A stretch of DNA of 64,000 bases, from assembly GCF_040807025.1 (NCBI RefSeq), contig NC_090943.1:27309213-27373212 (forward strand), given 5' to 3'. Origin of the DNA: Struthio camelus. Its lineage: Eukaryota > Chordata > Aves > Struthioniformes > Struthionidae. A model generated the notes under the pieces. The model did not search any database. It worked only from the letters and a program-made list of their open reading frames with translations, and was not told the origin of the DNA. The translations under genes and the position numbers were made by a program. Every line of letters starts with the position of its first letter. The stretch's first letter is position 1. This document shows positions 62,001 to 64,000 of this stretch, piece after piece.

Positions 62001-64000
62001 TTGCATGCTCTGGACAGTTACCCACTTCCAGTCACAAGCAACTTGCCTCCGTTGTTGTGCAACTCGGAGTTCTCATTTCAAACGTAACATTTTTTGTACT
62101 TCTCCCTCTCCTCTCCCTTTAATATCTCTGTGTGAGTGAGTGCCAGACACAGCACAGGGAAGAAGTTACTTCATGTAGAGCTTATTATACTTGATCACAA
62201 GTTGCTCAAGACTTTTAAGAAACATACCTTCTCTTCTCCTGCGTATAAGAAAGATGACAAGGATAAACACTAGGACTGAGGAAATATATGGTGCTTAAGC
62301 GCTCAGCTAAAACGTGAGAGGAAACTGCTCAGCTATCTTGAGTTTCTCATTTTAGTCTTTAACAGACCCAAACTTTTTACCCCAAACGTATCATTCTTCA
62401 AGTAGGATAGTACCACAGTTATGGGTAACATCTCTTAAGATTATCGGGGCTGCATCAGTATTAAACTAGTATCCAAATCAGAGCTAGTGTATCAAAAGAA
62501 TTACACTAATTATTAATATATTCTCAGAAGAGCCTCATGAAATTGATGAGTTTCATCTGATAGGCAGTGGCAGAGAAAGGAAAACCGGTGGTTTCTGAAA
62601 AGCAGCTGCAAATTGCCAGTGCTATAGCGTGTTGAATTTACTCCCGTTATTTAAGATGAATTCCAAAAATGAAGATAACATGTACGCACAGACTATTCCT
62701 AGGAAACGTGACGGCGTCCCGCCTGAACGGAGAAAGGATGCTTTCTGAGCCGCGCGTACCCTGCAGATATGAGCCAGGAGCAGAAAGATGCAGCCGGCAG
62801 CTCAGTGACCCTGCTGGACACCATTCGCGTCTGGGGCTGACGCTGTTTACAAACGTGGCTGGGAGCTGCAAGCCAATGGTGTCCAAAGGGAGGTAAAAGG
62901 CAAGATGGAAAATAACATTAATAGTAAGACAGGGCACTTTAAAAGGGGTATAAATTTGGACATCTCCTTTTGGGTTAAGTTTGCTCATCGGATGAGAGTT
63001 CCCTGGAGTGGGTGTTCGTCGGGGAAAGTTTGCACTGCTCTGTCACCAGTGCTTTTATCACATGGAGATGCTGAACTTCCTGAGGGTTTTTAAAACACAG
63101 GTTGGCAACCTGTGAAGAGCCAGAACTGTGAAGGGACTAATCACAAGAAATTTGCAAAGGCACATGCACGTTCCCTTTGAATATCTAACTGAAAAGGAAA
63201 CATTAGTAAAAGGGAAACCAACCAGAGGCACCATGTGCACCTTTATGAGCAAAGCAGGGCCAGCCCCTGCGTGGATTCAGTTCATTCAAAATACAGCAAG
63301 GAGCAAGAGAAAGAGCTTAAATGAAGAAGAGAGGAAAAAAAAAGCGTTCGCAAAGCTCCTTTAGAAACTGGGCAAAGGAAGACCTTATTGTGGGTGCTTA
63401 TCATCTGCGTGATGCTTTTTATATAAGCATTGTGTTTCAAGGTCCCAGGTGGCCTTGGAGCAGAATGAAGGGCCTCATCCCCCACCGCTGCATTCAAAGG
63501 GAGCACTACCGCAGGCATCAGTGACCCCAGGATCAGCTAAGGAAGCTCCGGTTTCACAGCCTCTCATAAGAAAAAAAAGGCCTTTCAACAGAAGGATATA
63601 GCCTACCTGATAAAAACAAAAAGTGAGGTGAGTGCAGATTTTATCTTCAACCATAATATGCTCTAACATGGGCAGATCTCGTCTGCTCCTGGGCAGAACC
63701 ATTTCAGTATTCATCGTTTAACTTTTTTTTTTTTTAATGGAAGAGCCTTGCTAGGTTGAACGTCCTTCACTTATTCCCTAAGCATGTACGTCACAGTTCT
63801 CTTATCTGTGGACATTTGCTTCTGCAGAAGATTTGTAGGTTTATTTCACCAGGGCTTTTAGAATAGTTATCTCAGCTCTGTGAGCTTGATACAACAGTGG
63901 CATTTTGAAAACTGTCCCAACATCTGAAGCAAGTTCTGGAAATACATACACAACTGACCTTGGAAAAAGGGAAAGGCTAAAAAAATGTATGGTTTCTGCT
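56045..64000 (-). other. CDK6 intron running off the right edge
   Basis: AT-rich intron from the acceptor at 56045 to the window end. I looked for the preceding CDK6 exon (activation-segment to GCIFAEM region) and did not find it. A short ancient-repeat fragment (TCATCCCTGGTGCAACTCCA, about 60320-60347) and small homopolymer runs are present. No other gene or RNA can be supported. Confidence 0.75.

Noticed and set aside
56045..64000. The preceding CDK6 exon
   Set aside because: I searched for the activation-segment exon (WYRAPEV and GCIFAEM region) on the minus strand and found no trace; it must lie beyond the window.

Overview
The window is vertebrate nuclear DNA: intron-rich genes with GT/AG splice sites, three CpG islands, long AT-rich introns and LINE relics. 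A diverged CR1 LINE, the scarcity of other young repeats and short intergenic distances point to a bird; another sauropsid is possible. I found no prokaryotic feature, CRISPR array, tRNA or rRNA gene. Exons were assembled by eye from translation, splice sites and recalled human proteins, with no database search.

Layout from left to right. (1) 1-5111, + strand: RBM48, a minor-spliceosome factor, missing only its first few codons at the window edge. (2) 5478-13004, - strand: a complete six-exon calaxin (CLXN/EFCAB1-type) gene for a 208-residue three-EF-hand ciliary calcium sensor. It is tail to tail with RBM48 and has an RFX X-box-like site 39 bases upstream of its ATG. (3) 16287-31374, - strand: FAM133B, eleven coding exons and 250 residues; the last intron appears to use a GC donor. 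Its first exon lies in a large CpG island at about 30.7-32.1 kb. (4) 32.1-36.2 kb: intergenic DNA holding a 5'-truncated, inactive CR1 LINE and a fainter LINE relic. (5) about 36.2-49.4 kb: probable very long CDK6 3' UTR, rich in ancient repeat relics and with a CpG-rich patch. (6) 49422-64000, - strand: the last three coding exons of CDK6 and its introns; the rest of CDK6 lies to the right of the window.

The genes are not an operon and do not obviously act together. The order RBM48-FAM133B-CDK6 matches human 7q21.2 as I remember it. The extra calaxin gene between RBM48 and FAM133B does not, because the human gene is on 8q11. That placement, the X-box-like promoter site and the GC-AG intron in FAM133B are the observations I would follow up first. 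I see no sign of a novel mobile or defence system.
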